In this document: one piece after another, positions 24,151 through 36,119 of the stretch | Layout of the letters: each line of letters opens with the position of its first letter | How positions within the stretch are numbered: position 1 is the stretch's first letter | DNA from: Ophiobolus disseminans | Taxonomy: Eukaryota > Ascomycota > Dothideomycetes > Pleosporales > Phaeosphaeriaceae | Reading direction: 5' to 3' | DNA length: 64,000 bases | Assembly (NCBI GenBank): GCA_010093685.1 | Contig: MU006229.1 | Location: forward strand, 1,023,271-1,087,270 | Program-made: the position numbers and the translations under genes | The notes under the pieces: model-generated | What the model saw: only the letters and a program-made list of their open reading frames with translations | What the model was told of the DNA's origin: nothing | Database searches by the model: none

Positions 24151-24825
24151 GCATGTAGGGGACAGGACGCTGGGGTTCCTGCCTCATGCTGGCTTCGAAG
24201 CGCAAGGGACGACGAGGCGGGCGGCAAGAACAAGGCGCTTAGGCAGTGCTTTGTCACTCGAGAATGGCCAGCGACGCCAGTCAAAGGGGCAGGAGCTGGG
24301 CGCGGCGTGTCAGGACGGGCTGTGGATGCGGCGATGCGCGTGTTGTGAGGAGGCCGAGTTGGAGTGCAGAAGGCAGGCCGAGCGATACGGAGAGAGGCTT
24401 GACACGGCCATGGAACCCAAGCCATAGCGCCGCCTGCTGAGTGGTGGAGCCCTGACTAGCCAGTTCTATAACACCAGCTGCGTTGCTTTATCGCTCACAC
24501 GCGGCGCCGGTAAACACGACCATGCCAACGCCCACAACAAACATCACCAAGCTGTTGTGACGTTTGCCGAACACGATACACTATGCTTTAGGCGTCGCCC
24601 ACGCGCGCGCGCAATGCTCCTGTCTTGCCCACGCTCGGTTTGCAGGCGCGAGCAACATGCACCGGCAGGCGCGACCCAGCCCAAACTGCCGCTAACGCCG
24701 TGCGATCGCCGGCTAATTAACACACTTTCCAGGCAATCACAACAAGCGGTCAACGCCGCCCTCATCTCTCCGTAGACTACTCCTAGGACACTGCAGTTGC
24801 GTCGTCTTCACGACTCCTGAGCGCA
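24151..24825. promoter_or_regulatory. Bidirectional promoter region: Hos4-like (-) and polyprenol reductase (+)
   Basis: 675 bp between two divergent start codons. GC-rich on the left, with no gene of its own. Short frames here are on both strands and unremarkable. Placement is the only evidence for promoter function. Confidence 0.5.
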
Positions 24826-25743
24826 ATGTCGTCCATCACAGGCAGCAGACTCGAGGCCATGCTCGACCCAGTCGTTATGCTGCGCTCCTTCTATCTCGCC
24901 GCGTCACTTCTTGTACCACGGCACCGCCCAGCTTGCTCAGCACCGACTAACCCGCCTGCTTACTAGATCATTGTCGGACAGCGCCTTCCTGCCCTGCGAA
25001 GCCGCTTCATGGCTTATGGCTCGCGTGCGACGCCGAGTGGAAAGAGCGACCCACCACCGCAAGCTGAGAAGTCGAACACCGACCGGCTGCTGGACCATGC
25101 CGCCACGTTTCAGGTCCCCCACAACTACTTCACCCACTTCTACGTCGTCTCGGTGGCATGCTCGTTCTTCTGGGGGTGGTACTTGAAAATGTGGGATGCC
25201 CAGACACAGTTCCAGGTCGTGTGGGCGCTCATGCTGCTGCAGGGCGTGCGTCGCATGCTCGAGTCCTACGCCTACACCTCGTCGAGTAAGAGCACCATGT
25301 GGCTCCCGCTTTGGATCATCGGCATCCTCTTCTACCTGGCCATGAACGTCGCTATCTGGGTCGAGGGCCATGATAAGGAGCCTGGCATATGGGCAACCTC
25401 CATCATGGCACCTGCCGTTCTGACGGCCCATGCGCTCCAGCACAGCTACCATGCTTACCTCTACCGTCTGCGCACCGAGAACAAGGGCTACCAGCTACCG
25501 TCGCATCCGTTCTTCCCAGACCTCCTCTGTCCTCACTACACATGCGAGGTCGCCATCTACGCGCTCTTGTCATTTCTCGCGGCGCCCCGGGGTCAACTAG
25601 TGAATTGGACAGTCGTCTGCGGCACGATATTTGTGTTTACCAATCTCGCCATCACAGCAATTGGGACCAAGGAGTGGTACGCTGAGAAGTTTGGACGTGA
25701 CAAGGTAGGCCCTCGGAAACGCATGATACCAGGAATATGGTAG
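24826..25743 (+). CDS. DFG10: Polyprenol reductase (SRD5A3/Dfg10 family)
   Basis: Exons 24826-24912 and 24967-25743 give 287 aa. The 54-bp intron has GACTAAC and joins SFYLAASLL to IIVGQRLPALRSRFMAYGSR in frame, so the start lies upstream of the long uninterrupted frame. The steroid 5-alpha-reductase C-terminal domain is clear: PHNYFTHFYVVSVACSFFWG, LMLLQGVRRMLESYAY, CPHYTCEVAIYALLSF and ITAIGTKEWYAEKFG. There are several hydrophobic membrane segments. The enzyme reduces the alpha-isoprene unit of polyprenol on the way to dolichol, needed for ER N-glycosylation. The protein is a little shorter than human SRD5A3 (318 aa), and the short N-terminus could hide another upstream exon. Confidence 0.9.
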
Positions 25744-26279
25744 GTCTGAAGAGTGCAATTGAGGCACTTGTACATGGCCACCGCAGCCAGTCTCTGTTCG
25801 TCTGTAAAGGTGTGCCATCTATCGGAAATAATGGTCATGCTAGTTATTACCGTTATGGACCACCCGCTCCGTTCACCGCTTTCTTTGATTAGATTCGCCT
25901 CCGCTTTCTTGTCATGGCTTTTCTCAGCACGGTATCTTGAGTTACGCCGTCGCCGTCGAACCCCCGTCGTAACATCCCAAAAGTGAAACCCATTTACAGC
26001 AGGAATCCAATGACAGCAATTTACACTTCCGGTTCTGGTTAAAGTACAAGCGTTCCACCCGCAGTGGGGTGCTCGCTGCAAGATACCCCGCCATTCCCTT
26101 CCAATGGCCCTAAGGCGGGCAACTCAAATGCGTCAGCTCCACGGACAGTAGCGTCATTGAGCTTCAATACATATTTGGAGCCGTTTCGTCCGTTCTTTTT
26201 CTACCACTCATCCGTGTCTTCTTTTTCTTGCAACCCAGTACGACACATCCTATTGCCAAAGTAACGTCCCACGTCCACT
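25744..26279. other. Intergenic region, nothing supported
   Basis: About 540 bp between two plus-strand genes. The last 100 bp is T/C-rich, fitting a promoter or leader for the aldo-keto reductase. No gene seen. Confidence 0.45.
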
Positions 26280-27428
26280 ATGTCTCAACCAGAAGTCCCC
26301 AAAGACCTCCCTGAGATGGAGTACCGCTTCGTTGGCAAGAGCGGTCTCCAGATCTCTGCCATTTCCCTGGGCGGCTGGCTCACATATGGAGGCCATGTCG
26401 GCGACGACAACACTTTTGCCTGCCTGAAAGCTGCCTTCGACGCTGGAATAAACTTCTTCGACTGTGCGGAAGGCTATGCGTCGGGCGAGTCCGAAAAGGT
26501 TATGGGACGCGCGATCAAGCATTTTGGCTGGAACCGGAACGACATTGTCATCTCAACAAAGGTAGAATCACAACATCCCCAACACCGTCTGAGCAGACCC
26601 GGGCTTGTCAAGTGCTGAACAGCTAACACGACACAGATCTACTGGGGCACCCACAACTCCGCCCTCCCCGCCCCCCGCAACAAAATCAACAACCTCGGCG
26701 TCTCACGCAAGCACCTCATCGAAGGCACCGACGCCTCCCTCGCACGCCTCCAACTCTCCTACGTCGACATCCTCTACGCCCACCGGCCCGACCGCCACAC
26801 ACCCATCGAAGAAACCGTCCGCGCCTTTAACTACCTCATCAACACCGGCAAGACTTTCTACTGGGGCACGTCCGAGTGGCTCGCATCCGAAATCGAGGAG
26901 GCGTGGGCTATTGCAGACCGCCTCGGACTTATCGGCCCCATCGTAGAACAGCCGGGTTACTCCCTCTTGCGCCGCGCCAAGGTCGACGAAGAGTTTAAAA
27001 ATGCGGCTTTGTATGAGCGCCGCGGCCTCGGGCTTACCATCTTCTCGCCGCTCGCGGGCGGCCTGCTTACGGGCAAGTACGTTGACGGCGTGCCTGACGA
27101 TTCGCGCTTGCGCCAATCCACAGACCCGGCTATTCAGGGCACGGTGCAGAGCATTGGGTCCGACGCGTGGAACCAGCAGCAAGATAAAGTTCGCGAGTTG
27201 GTTAAGATTGCGGAGAAACTGGACACGGATGTGGCGACGCTGAGTATGGCGTGGGTGCTGGCAAATAAGAATGTCACGTCTGCTATTACGGGCGCGTCGA
27301 GGCCGGAACAAATCTTCCAGACCGTGAAAGCAGTGGACGTGTATCGTAAGCTTACGCCTGAGGTTCTGGAGGAGATTGAGAAGGTGGTGGGGAATAAGCC
27401 TGAGGCGCTTATGATGAGGTTTGGTTGA
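26280..27428 (+). CDS. Aldo-keto reductase, potassium-channel beta-subunit type (AKR6-like)
   Basis: Exons 26280-26561 and 26637-27428 encode 357 aa; the 75-bp intron has GCTAACAC. A TIM-barrel NADPH oxidoreductase: opening YRFVGKSGLQISAISLGGW, catalytic Asp and Tyr in FFDCAEGYASGESE, Lys in VISTKIYWG (across the junction) and His in YVDILYAHRPD. FYWGTSEWLASEI, PIVEQPGYSLLRR and FSPLAGGLLTGKY are hallmarks of Kv-beta-like reductases. In fungi these are soluble NADPH-dependent carbonyl reductases; a channel partner is not implied. The substrate cannot be read from sequence. All four catalytic residues are present. Confidence 0.92.
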
Positions 27429-27713
27429 GCAATTCGATGGAAGGGTTTGTAGTGTTTACATAACTTCAAGCCAAGAATTTGAAGGCCTTTTTCAATACAT
27501 GTGAGCTTTGTGATGTTCGATGCTGGTGCGAGATCTACATGGACACAATGTACTAGACTCATGGCCTGGTCTTTATCTCAGCTATACATGTGTGACATTC
27601 AACGTTATAAGTTGCATAATCGAATCACCACTCGATTTGTTGTGAGTATGCAGCCTCATAGTAAGCATCTCAATCACATACACTCTCCATTCCCTCCCTC
27701 CCCCCAACCCCAC
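27429..27713. other. Short convergent spacer between AKR and Ku80
   Basis: 285 bp between two 3' ends, with AT-rich runs likely serving polyadenylation for both transcripts. No gene seen. Confidence 0.5.
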
Positions 27714-30201
27714 CTAACTCTTCAAAAACTCCAGCGCCTCCTCCTCACTAACTTCACTCACAAGACTCCTCTTCGCATCCACAAGCCCGTACTTACTCCC
27801 CCGAATCTTCCACCACATCTCCCTCCTATTTCCGCCCAACCTCCCCTCAAGCACCTCACTCTTCAACCCGCGTATAAAAACATTCCATATCTCCGGCTCC
27901 TCCAGCTCAACCATTTCCTCGCGCATAACCCGCAGCGCCTCGAGCGCGCGCCCGTACCCCGAGTCACCCACGCTAAGCTTAATAAGAGACTTGATTTCGC
28001 GCCCCATGTCGTTGCACGCGTCTTGAATGGCGTCGAGGTCGTCGGATGCGGTGAGGGCTTGTTTGAATGATGGGACGAGGTTTGCGGGGTCGATTTGTAC
28101 GCGCGAAGGGTTGCCGAGGAGGGCGTCGATGTCGAGGCCTGAGAGGGGTTTGTCGCGCTCGGTGCGGTTGCGTTTTCCGCGGCCTTTTGCTTTGGGGGGG
28201 ACTTTTGTGACTTTGGCTGCGAGTTTGAGTTTTTCGAAGGGCTTGGAGGACGATTCGAGGAGTTCTGCGGGCGGGTTTGCGTATTTTGTGAGGATTGAGG
28301 GGGGAGGGGGGATGGGGAGAGTGGGGTCAGGGTGGGTGGCGCGCCAGCGGATGATGTGGTTTATGCGGTGGACGAGGGGGGCATATGTGTCTTCTAGTTT
28401 TGCGTATTCTGCTGGCTGGCCGTCTTCGTCTGTGTCGAATTTTGAGAGATCCATTGCGTCGACGTACGCGCTCATGGCGTCTGTGAGGTCTTCCGTGGGC
28501 AGGTCTTTGTGCTCTTTTATGACCTCCCCGCTGACAGTTAATTTGCGATCGAGAGGTGGGAATTTGTATCGGCGCATGTCTTCTTCGAACGGTAGTTCCA
28601 CGTCGACTAGGGCTTCCCAGTCGACTTCAATGCGTGGAACCAGAAGTACAACGACAGGCGGCTTGTCATTCTTGGCCACAAGACGTGCGACGGCGTAGCA
28701 TTCCGCCTCGTATAAAGCATGGATGAAGGAACTCAAACCAAGTTGTGCCGGCTGATTAGCCTTTTGCGGGATGATGAAATTCGAGCGACTCAGTGGGAGA
28801 TATCGCTCGCACTCTTCTGCTTTTACAAAGCCAATGATGGACAGAGACTGCTCGGTCTCAAGTTTCACCACGTTCATATCGGATTCAGAGATGTGAACTG
28901 CTGTGCGGCCATATTCGTAGCCACGTTCTAGCTCGCCCATTTCGACGTTCTTCTTCGTACCGGGCTCATCCTGGTTGTCGACTTGATAGACGCGCTGGTT
29001 GCGGACGGCGGATAAGTCTGTCATTGGATGATCTTCGCCGACGATGGTATTTGACGACTGGGTGCTTGGGCCTGCTACACTGATATTTCTAAGATCGGTG
29101 CGCATGGCGAATGAACTCGCTGTGGGCGGTTTTGCGAGCATGGTGCACGGATAGCGTTCGACATCGATCGTAAGAGTTGAATCGTATTTTGCTGGGTCGC
29201 CGAGTGTAAGTTGGCCCCTGTAGCTCAGCACTGGGCGAGTTTCTTTTAGACGCGGTATCTGTAGCTGATCAATGGCTTCTGCGAGGGTACCAAAAGCACC
29301 GTCGCATTCTTCTACAAAGCTTTTAAGGGCATCCTCGTTCTTGGCCTGCGACAATTAGCCAAATCCCTAAGTCGAAATGATGCATCTTACCTTCTGAGCA
29401 TCCTTATCTTCTTCCTTGAAGCCATTGTCTGGGTCATCGAAGTCAATACCTAGTAGCACCACTTCGATAGGAGCATCCGTGTCTTTGATTTTCGCAGCGA
29501 TCTGTTCAAGATCTTCGGTCTCGATATGCCCACGTCCATCTGTGACAATGATGATGCGACGCTCATACTTGAGAGGCATGCCTTTGCCGTTCTTCGTCTT
29601 GCTATCAATCATCTGCACAGCTAGTGCTACGGCAGAAAGTACTATTCATATGAGCGATGATCTCTCTTGAAGAAAGGTCACTTACAGTCTCCCTCATTCG
29701 TCTCGCTCGGCTTGAAAAGATCTTGCAACATTCGAATGTCACACAGCAAGTACCTGTCTTCCATCAGCACCGTTTGTTTCTCACTCTTACTGACTAACTT
29801 ACTGTTTCAGCTCTGAATACACGTATAGATTCTCATACCCCTCAGCCTCTTCCATAACGCCTCCGAGATCCGTATCATCGGTACGGCATCCAATTACGCT
29901 CATCAGCGCGGTTTTGCGGCCTGACGCGACCTAAGATGGGGTATTAGCACGTCCTCCACTACATTGTGATTCAAACCAACCCAATCCCTTCTTCTCAAAA
30001 CCACCAAACCGCACCGTCCCGCTCTTTTACCTACGTCTTACGCACTGAATCCCCAAATGAACGTCTGCTTACTGTATTCGTAATCTTATCCCATACATAC
30101 TCCAGTGCCCAATCGAGATCCGTTTGTTCGCGTCCGTGTCTTTTCTCGCCCATCGAGCGCCCCAAATCTACAATGTAGACTGTCGCTTCTTTGGTAGTCA
30201 T
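27714..30201 (-). CDS. KU80: Ku80, DNA end-binding subunit for non-homologous end joining
   Basis: Five exons (30073-30201, 29803-29930, 29686-29753, 29391-29626, 27714-29345) give 730 aa, all junctions GT-AG and in frame. The N-terminal von Willebrand A-like domain starts MTTKEATVYIVDLGRSMGEK and continues VASGRKTALMSVIGCRTDDT, YLLCDIRMLQDLF and YERRIIIVTDGRGHIETEDL. The Ku beta-barrel region shows the GFVKAEECERYLPLSRS part, LGLSSFIHALYEAECYAVAR and PPVVVLLVPRIEVDWEALVD. A helical C-terminal arm ends EEEALEFLKS. Ku70-Ku80 encircles broken DNA ends and recruits ligase IV; it also acts at telomeres. Length fits filamentous-fungal Ku80. A C-terminal DNA-PKcs-binding motif as in vertebrates is not expected and not seen. 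Confidence 0.95.
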
Positions 30202-31011
30202 GTTCGCTGATTCGGCGCGCTAGCTCCACGCGCACTACAAGCTGAAGTGACGAAAAAGCTGTAATGAAGTGTGGGTTGAAGCACGGAAGATCAGACGTGC
30301 ATCGCAATTGAGAGCCGTGGAGGAAAGAAAGAGTGATCGAGATGAAAAGAGTAAGTTTGTTAGTTCGATGCGAGACGATGCAGCCTTGAGCTCGAGGTGC
30401 GGTTTAGGCAAACACGTGGCGCACGGACGTCGACGCGACGCGAGCTCATGTGACGTAAACTTCGAGGATGCCCGGTGGTTCCCGAGGTCAAGCTCGCAGG
30501 AATCAGACTCACCCTCGCATCTAGATGTTGACATGACTATGGGCGTCTGCACGATGGGGAAGCCCATGTGTTTAGGATAATGTTATTGCTGGACTGGGTG
30601 TAAATATCACGATCGAATACAGAACGATGATCTTCATCGTTTGGCATATGCACAGTCATCCAAGAAAAGTGATACCATTTACTACCAAGGTTCATAGGAA
30701 AGGTAAAGGAGAGGAACGAATTCAGCCAAGAGAGAAAACCGTGTCTGAGCCAAAGCGCCAAATCGCGCCCCATCTCAAGGTGATCCGTTGAGGTGTACTG
30801 TGAAGCCGCGCCAGCGGCTTCTGTAAAGCGAATGTGATGGCCAGTCCTGGACCAACGCCTTGAAACCAGTACTAATCTGAACAGCTCGCGCCCCAGAAGA
30901 GAATCGTCGCCTTTATACCGTTACCGCCACGCGAAACCGTTCGCTCCCTCCTCCCGCTTCGACGATATCGATCATCGCGTTTCTAGCCAAGCCCATGCCA
31001 CTTCCACTTGC
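30202..31011. other. Intergenic: Ku80 promoter and NBR1 3' region
   Basis: About 810 bp between two minus-strand genes. Only short chance frames. Nothing else recognised. Confidence 0.5.
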
Positions 31012-33922
31012 TCAAGGCATCTCCTCGTCGCTGGCATCGAGGATGTCGTACTCTTCATCGGTCATGAAGCTCTCATCATCACTGTGTAGAGCTACACTCT
31101 CGGCGTCCTCAAAGAACTCATCATCAGAGGCCACAGTGACAGTGCGTGCAATGGTGCTCTTTTCTGACTTCGGTGAATCAAGGACGGCAGTGTTCGAGCT
31201 CTTGTAGGTGCTTGACTCAGGTGACTCCTTATCAAGTGTGGGGAAGATCATGCCGGATGATTGAGGCTCTGGGGAATGTTCGACTGGCTTCTCTTCGACA
31301 GCAGCATCAGCTTGTGACTCCTGGGCTGGCTCTTCATCCTTGATTTCTGGCTCCTCGTGCTTGATAGTGGCAAGAGCGGCCTCGTGTTCGCGACGGCGAT
31401 TCTCAAGTACGCGCTCGACAGCAGCCTTGCGAACACGCTGAATGCGCTCCATCTTCTGCTGCTCGAGCTGCTGTACGTGCGAGTGCTGAGCAGCTTTCAT
31501 CTTTTCAAGTCTAGCTTGTAGGAGACGCTCGTACAGAGGAGATGAAGTTGTAGCAGAAGTGGAAGTAGAGGCAGCTGGAGATGCAGTCGCAACGACATTG
31601 ATGTCGCACCACAGGCGATGACCAAAGGGAATGCCATCAGCCGTCTTCAGACGCCAGTATGAGATTGCAGTGCCCTCACGCTTGGGCGCCTTCATGATGA
31701 CACGGAAAGAGATCTCCTCGCCCGCCTCGACGGCACGGCCCATTACGTTGCTCTCGCTCGCGTCAGCAAGTTCAGCATGGCTCAACGGGCGGCTGTTGTC
31801 AATGTTGAGCATGTTATCACCACCCACGTGGCGGACACTGCATCCCGCCGGCCAGGCGTTGGGGCCTGGGTTGCGCAGAGTCCAGACCTGAATGAACTGA
31901 AGCCCAACGTTGATCTTGGAGCCATCTAGGATGGTATCACGGATAAAGTGAGCATCCAGACCTTCATTTCTCGAGTCCTCCATGGGAGGCTCAGTCTTGG
32001 TGAGGACTTCCTCGTCGCAAGAAGCAACCACTTTCTCCTGTACAGGCTCAACAGGCTCCACGAGAAGATCACGGATGGCAATCTTTTCCTTCTTGACTTG
32101 TGGTTCCTGTGAAGGCTTCACGTCAACAATGGTCTGTACCTGCGTAGCAGCATTGGTGGAGGGAGCAACTGGTGTAGTCTCAGTAGCGGTGGATCGGCTT
32201 GGAGCTTGCTGATCGCCCAGTCTAGCCAAGGGATGGCCGGCACGGTCGTCGTTGACAGTAGTGACGCTAACGCTGCGAACTGGTGTCTTGAACTTGATGA
32301 GAGGATGAGTGTGGTTGTGCCTATTGCTGGTATGGGCCTCGCAATTCTGGCAGAAGTCGGTGTCGTGGCAGACAGCGCACTTGTAGCGGATGCCCTCAAT
32401 GTAAGACAGATTTTCCTTGTCCTTGCAAAGAGGTCCGTCGCAGTAGATGCCATAATGACGGTTGCTGCTGCTGAGAGGCTCGGCCAGGGGCTCATAGATG
32501 GGCACGAAGCGATGGCGGGGATGAATGAACTTCGAGTTCTTAACGCAGTCTGAACAGTAGTCCCAGTCGGGGCAGTTCAAGCACTTGTGACGGACGCCGT
32601 AGATGAACTTGTCGCAACCGTCGCAAACAGCTGAGTGGCGGACGTTCCTACCAGAGTTGCAGAGGAAATCAGCCAGAGTCGGAAGAGCGGTGTCAGGGTT
32701 GGCCGCCCTGAAGGCATGGCCTGGGTGATGACCGTGCTTGTTGCTGATGTGGCAGTCCATGCACAGGTCATAGTCGTCACATGAGAGACAGGTAACAAAT
32801 TCCTTCTCCGGCAGGCTCTTGACACAGCAGTTGCATGTGCGAGTAGGCTCCTCCTCGTAGGTGGCCGCTGGCTTCTCCTCGGTGAAGGCTCCGGGAACCT
32901 CCTGGTTGTCCTCGGCCTTGGCGACCTTGGGTGCAATACGCTCGGTGGTGCTGTTTACGACACAACCGTTCTTAACGAAACGCTTGACCATCCAGTGGCC
33001 TGCACCAGGGCAGTGAATGCCAGTGTCGACGCAGGCAGGGCAGAGATCGTAGTCGCCGCCATCGCAGACGCTGCAGTGGAAGTGCTCATCTTCCATGGGG
33101 TGGTTGCAGTTGTTGCAGTACACGACCCACGAGGTGCAGACGTTGTTCGGCTTCGGGCGGAACGCAAGATCGGCATTGTGTGATGCATTTGCGAGGTTGT
33201 TGAAGAAGGCTGATGTGTTTGTCAGCGGCTGCTCACGTGTGACGCCTTGTGTAGCCTTACTCTGACGAGCGGTGAAGGAGCGTGGCAACGGGGCCTCGCC
33301 CTCGGTGTCCACCAGCTTGGGTGGCGAGACCGGGCTGATGGGCTCAGACTTGGCAGCTGGCGCGCAAGATTCTGGCGAGCGCGCAATGACCGGCGAGACT
33401 GGCACCTGGGGCCTCAGGGTAGCCGCGCTGAGGCGGTGGAGGGAGGGCATGGGGCTTATGACAGCCTCTTGGGCGGGACCCGTAGGCATGAACGCCGGAA
33501 CCGCAGGGTGCTCGCCGGGGACGTTGGCCCTCAGACGGAGCTTCAGCTTGGCCTTTGCAGCGCGGAACAGCGTCTTGTAGACCTGCGGCTTGTCGGAGTC
33601 GAGGGTGACGTAGGCGGCCGCCGAGTCGGAGTAGCGCTCAAACACGACCTGCTCATCGGGTTTGACCTGGAGGATGCCTCGAAGCTGCCGGGCGCAATCA
33701 AATTAGCATACGACTACATGCGAAGCTATCGCGAGGTTGGAGGCGCATCTTAGGCTGACGCCTCTCCTCGCAGGCAATTGCCCAAGGACAACGAACCTTC
33801 TCAGGAAGAACATGAGCTCCAAGATCCTTCAGCGGCAGCTTGAATTTCTTCGTCTGGCCGCGAAACTGGAGCTTGATCACGATAGGCGTGTCCAGCGTCA
33901 CGGGAACATTGGTCGTCGCCAT
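31012..33922 (-). CDS. NBR1: NBR1-type selective autophagy receptor (PB1, four ZZ fingers, FW domain)
   Basis: Exons 33797-33922 and 31012-33684 encode up to 932 aa. A PB1-like N-terminus crosses the intron (IVIKLQFRGQTKKFKLPLKD, then QVVFERYSDSAAAYVTLDSD). Four ZZ-type zinc fingers follow: VVYCNNCNHPMEDEHFHC, TCNCCVKSLPEKEFVTC, SAVCDGCDKFIYGVRHKC and YCDGPLCKDKENLSY with RYKCAVCHDTDFCQNC. Then comes the NBR1 four-Trp domain (FIQVWTLRNPGPNAWPAGCS, ISYWRLKTADGIPFGHRLWC), a charged helix and an acidic tail. The tail has DEEYDILDASDEEMP, where YDIL fits an Atg8-interacting (W/F/Y-x-x-L) motif. NBR1 links cargo to Atg8 in autophagy or, in fission yeast, in ESCRT-dependent vacuolar targeting. A 51-nt in-frame segment near 33190-33270 looks like a possible intron. 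Confidence 0.9.
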
Positions 33923-34796
33923 GGCGGGCAACTAAGGCTGACCGACGTAAGGAACGCGGATGTGAGATAGAGAGCGACTGCTGCAAGCTCGTCGCCGCAG
34001 AAGTCAACGAGAGAGATGGTGCTGCAGCTAGAATGCGAGTTGATGTTGGGGTGCAGTTGATGGGGATGCGGAGGGTGATGAAGGAAGGTGGAGCAGGTGA
34101 GGTCGTGTCGTAGCTGCCTTGAGCAAGCGGGGCCAAAGCGCCAACCTTACTCCACACACCGGAGCGACCAAGGTATTGTAAGTTAGCCGGCCCACTTTGC
34201 GGGAGAGGCAGCAGTAACGTCGTCAGCTATCGACTGTTTGGAAACAATGAGAAGGCCGAGGATTGCCGTGGTATGATTGCGGCTCTGCCGATAAAGCTGG
34301 CAAACGGAGAGCTTGGGGGCGAGCGGCACCTACCTACACGTGATGGCCATGATGACAGCGCTTCACGACAAAGAGCGCACTAGTGAGAATGAGATCACTC
34401 GCGACGTAACACAGGCGCTTGTCCGAGGTGCAGTGCGACATTGAGGCACGGCACCGCCTATCACGCGGTTTGACCGCCAAGCTGCTACTGGAAAGGGTAT
34501 GCTATGCAGATTAGGCGCTGTGAATTGGTCGTAACGTGGATTGGAAAGGCTCAGAAGTGTCAAATGCCCACCACATGAAGGAACTAAATTGAACTAATCT
34601 TGCCCGAATAAACATCATCTCTACCATACTCGCTCATGCTCCATAATACATCTCTGAGGTTCATACAAGGTCGGACAGTGCAGCATGCTAAGGCGGTGAC
34701 TAAGCTGCATCTCCACTTCTAGCCGCACGCTAATGAAATTCCGCGCCGCAAGAAAAAAGTTCGAGAACCCGCATTACTCCCAACACGACCGCAAAC
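33923..34796. promoter_or_regulatory. Bidirectional promoter region: NBR1 (-) and Nop13-like (+)
   Basis: 874 bp between two divergent start codons with no gene of its own. Function is inferred from position only. Confidence 0.45.
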
Positions 34797-36119
34797 ATGT
34801 CGAGACACACCGAAGACGATACGCCAGAAGATGTCGAGGTTGAGAGCAAGGCTGAGCGCAGGGCAAGGAAGGAGAAAAAGAGAGAGCAGAAGGACCGCTC
34901 AAACTCCAAGAAGTCCAAGCCAGAAGACACGGAACCCACTGCTACCGAGGACGCTACCGAGACCGAGACACCCGGCAAGAAACGCAAACGCGAGGTTCTG
35001 GCTGAAGAGATCGAGATTGACGTGAGCCTGCCGGAGCCGGCCTCGAAGAAAGCTGCGCGCAAAGCGAAGAAAGCCAAACTGAACCCCACAACGACTACGA
35101 ATGGGGAAGTGACGACAGATAAGAAGGTAGCTGGCGAGGCGGTAGAGGATAACGATAAGTCAGCGAAGCGCTCAGATTATGGAGTTTGGATAGGCAATCT
35201 GCCGTGGTCAGCCACCAAGGAATCGTTGCGGCAATTCCTGGTGGACAACGCAGAGATGAAGACCGAACAGATCACTAGGGTGCATCTGCCTCCACCAACG
35301 AAGCCGGTCAACCCCAATTGGAGCACGAAGCCGCTAAATAAGGGATTCGCATACGTCGACTTTTCTACCGAGCTCGCCATGTACTCTGCGATCGCATTGA
35401 CCGAGACTAAGATGGACGGACGCGCCTTGCTCATCAAGAACGCGAAGAGCTTCGAGGGGCGACCAGACAAGCCGAAGACGGAGGAGGGGCAGGACACCGG
35501 ACGGGGCAAAACGGCCGGAAAGCAAACGCACCCACCGAACAAGCGCGTCTTTGTGGGCAACCTGTCGTTCGATGTTACGAAGGAAGATCTGCAGGCACAC
35601 TACATACAATGTGGATCCGTCGAAAATATTCACATGGCGACATTCGAAGACTCGGGTAAATGCAAGGGCTACGCATGGGTCACGTTCGGCGACGTCGACA
35701 CCGCAACAGCCGCGGTCAAGGGCTTCACTTTCAAAACTGAGGCCGAAATCAAGCGCATGAAGAAGGCAGACAAAGGCTCAGACGCTTCCGACTCGGACGA
35801 AGCAGAGACAGTCAAAGGCAACAAGCGGAGAAAGTGGTTGCTCAACAAGCTCAACGGGCGTGAACTCCGTTGCGAATTTGCAGAGGACTCAACTACACGG
35901 TACAACAAGCGGTACGGCAAGGACAAGGAGCCTGAGGCGATCGATGGTGTCAATCCTGCTCGCTGGAAGAACTTTGATAAGGCTGGTGGTAAGAGGGAAT
36001 GGAAGCCGAGGGAGAAGGTGGATGCGAGGACTATACCGAGTGGTGCTGCGCATACTAGCGCCCAGAGAGCTAGTCAGGCTATTGTGGCGTCCGAGGGCAA
36101 GAAGACTACTTTTGCGTGA
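34797..36119 (+). CDS. Nucleolar two-RRM protein, Nop13-like
   Basis: Single exon, 440 aa. A lysine/glutamate-rich N-terminus (KAERRARKEKKREQKDRSNS) with NLS-like KKRKREV leads to RRM1 (YGVWIGNLPWSATKESLRQF as RNP2 side, NKGFAYVDFSTELAMYSAIA as RNP1 side). RRM2 follows (KRVFVGNLSFDVTKEDLQAH, CKGYAWVTFGDVDTATAAVK), interrupted near its end by an acidic insert (DKGSDASDSDEAETVKGNKR) before KWLLNKLNGRELRCEFAED. A basic tail carries NPARWKNFDKAGGKREWKP. The layout matches yeast Nop13, a pre-ribosomal nucleolar protein; a role in ribosome assembly is inferred. The long loop in RRM1 (VHLPPPTKPVNPNWSTKPLN) is typical of this group. Confidence 0.85.
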   Translation: MSRHTEDDTPEDVEVESKAERRARKEKKREQKDRSNSKKSKPEDTEPTATEDATETETPGKKRKREVLAEEIEIDVSLPEPASKKAARKAKKAKLNPTTTTNGEVTTDKKVAGEAVEDNDKSAKRSDYGVWIGNLPWSATKESLRQFLVDNAEMKTEQITRVHLPPPTKPVNPNWSTKPLNKGFAYVDFSTELAMYSAIALTETKMDGRALLIKNAKSFEGRPDKPKTEEGQDTGRGKTAGKQTHPPNKRVFVGNLSFDVTKEDLQAHYIQCGSVENIHMATFEDSGKCKGYAWVTFGDVDTATAAVKGFTFKTEAEIKRMKKADKGSDASDSDEAETVKGNKRRKWLLNKLNGRELRCEFAEDSTTRYNKRYGKDKEPEAIDGVNPARWKNFDKAGGKREWKPREKVDARTIPSGAAHTSAQRASQAIVASEGKKTTFA

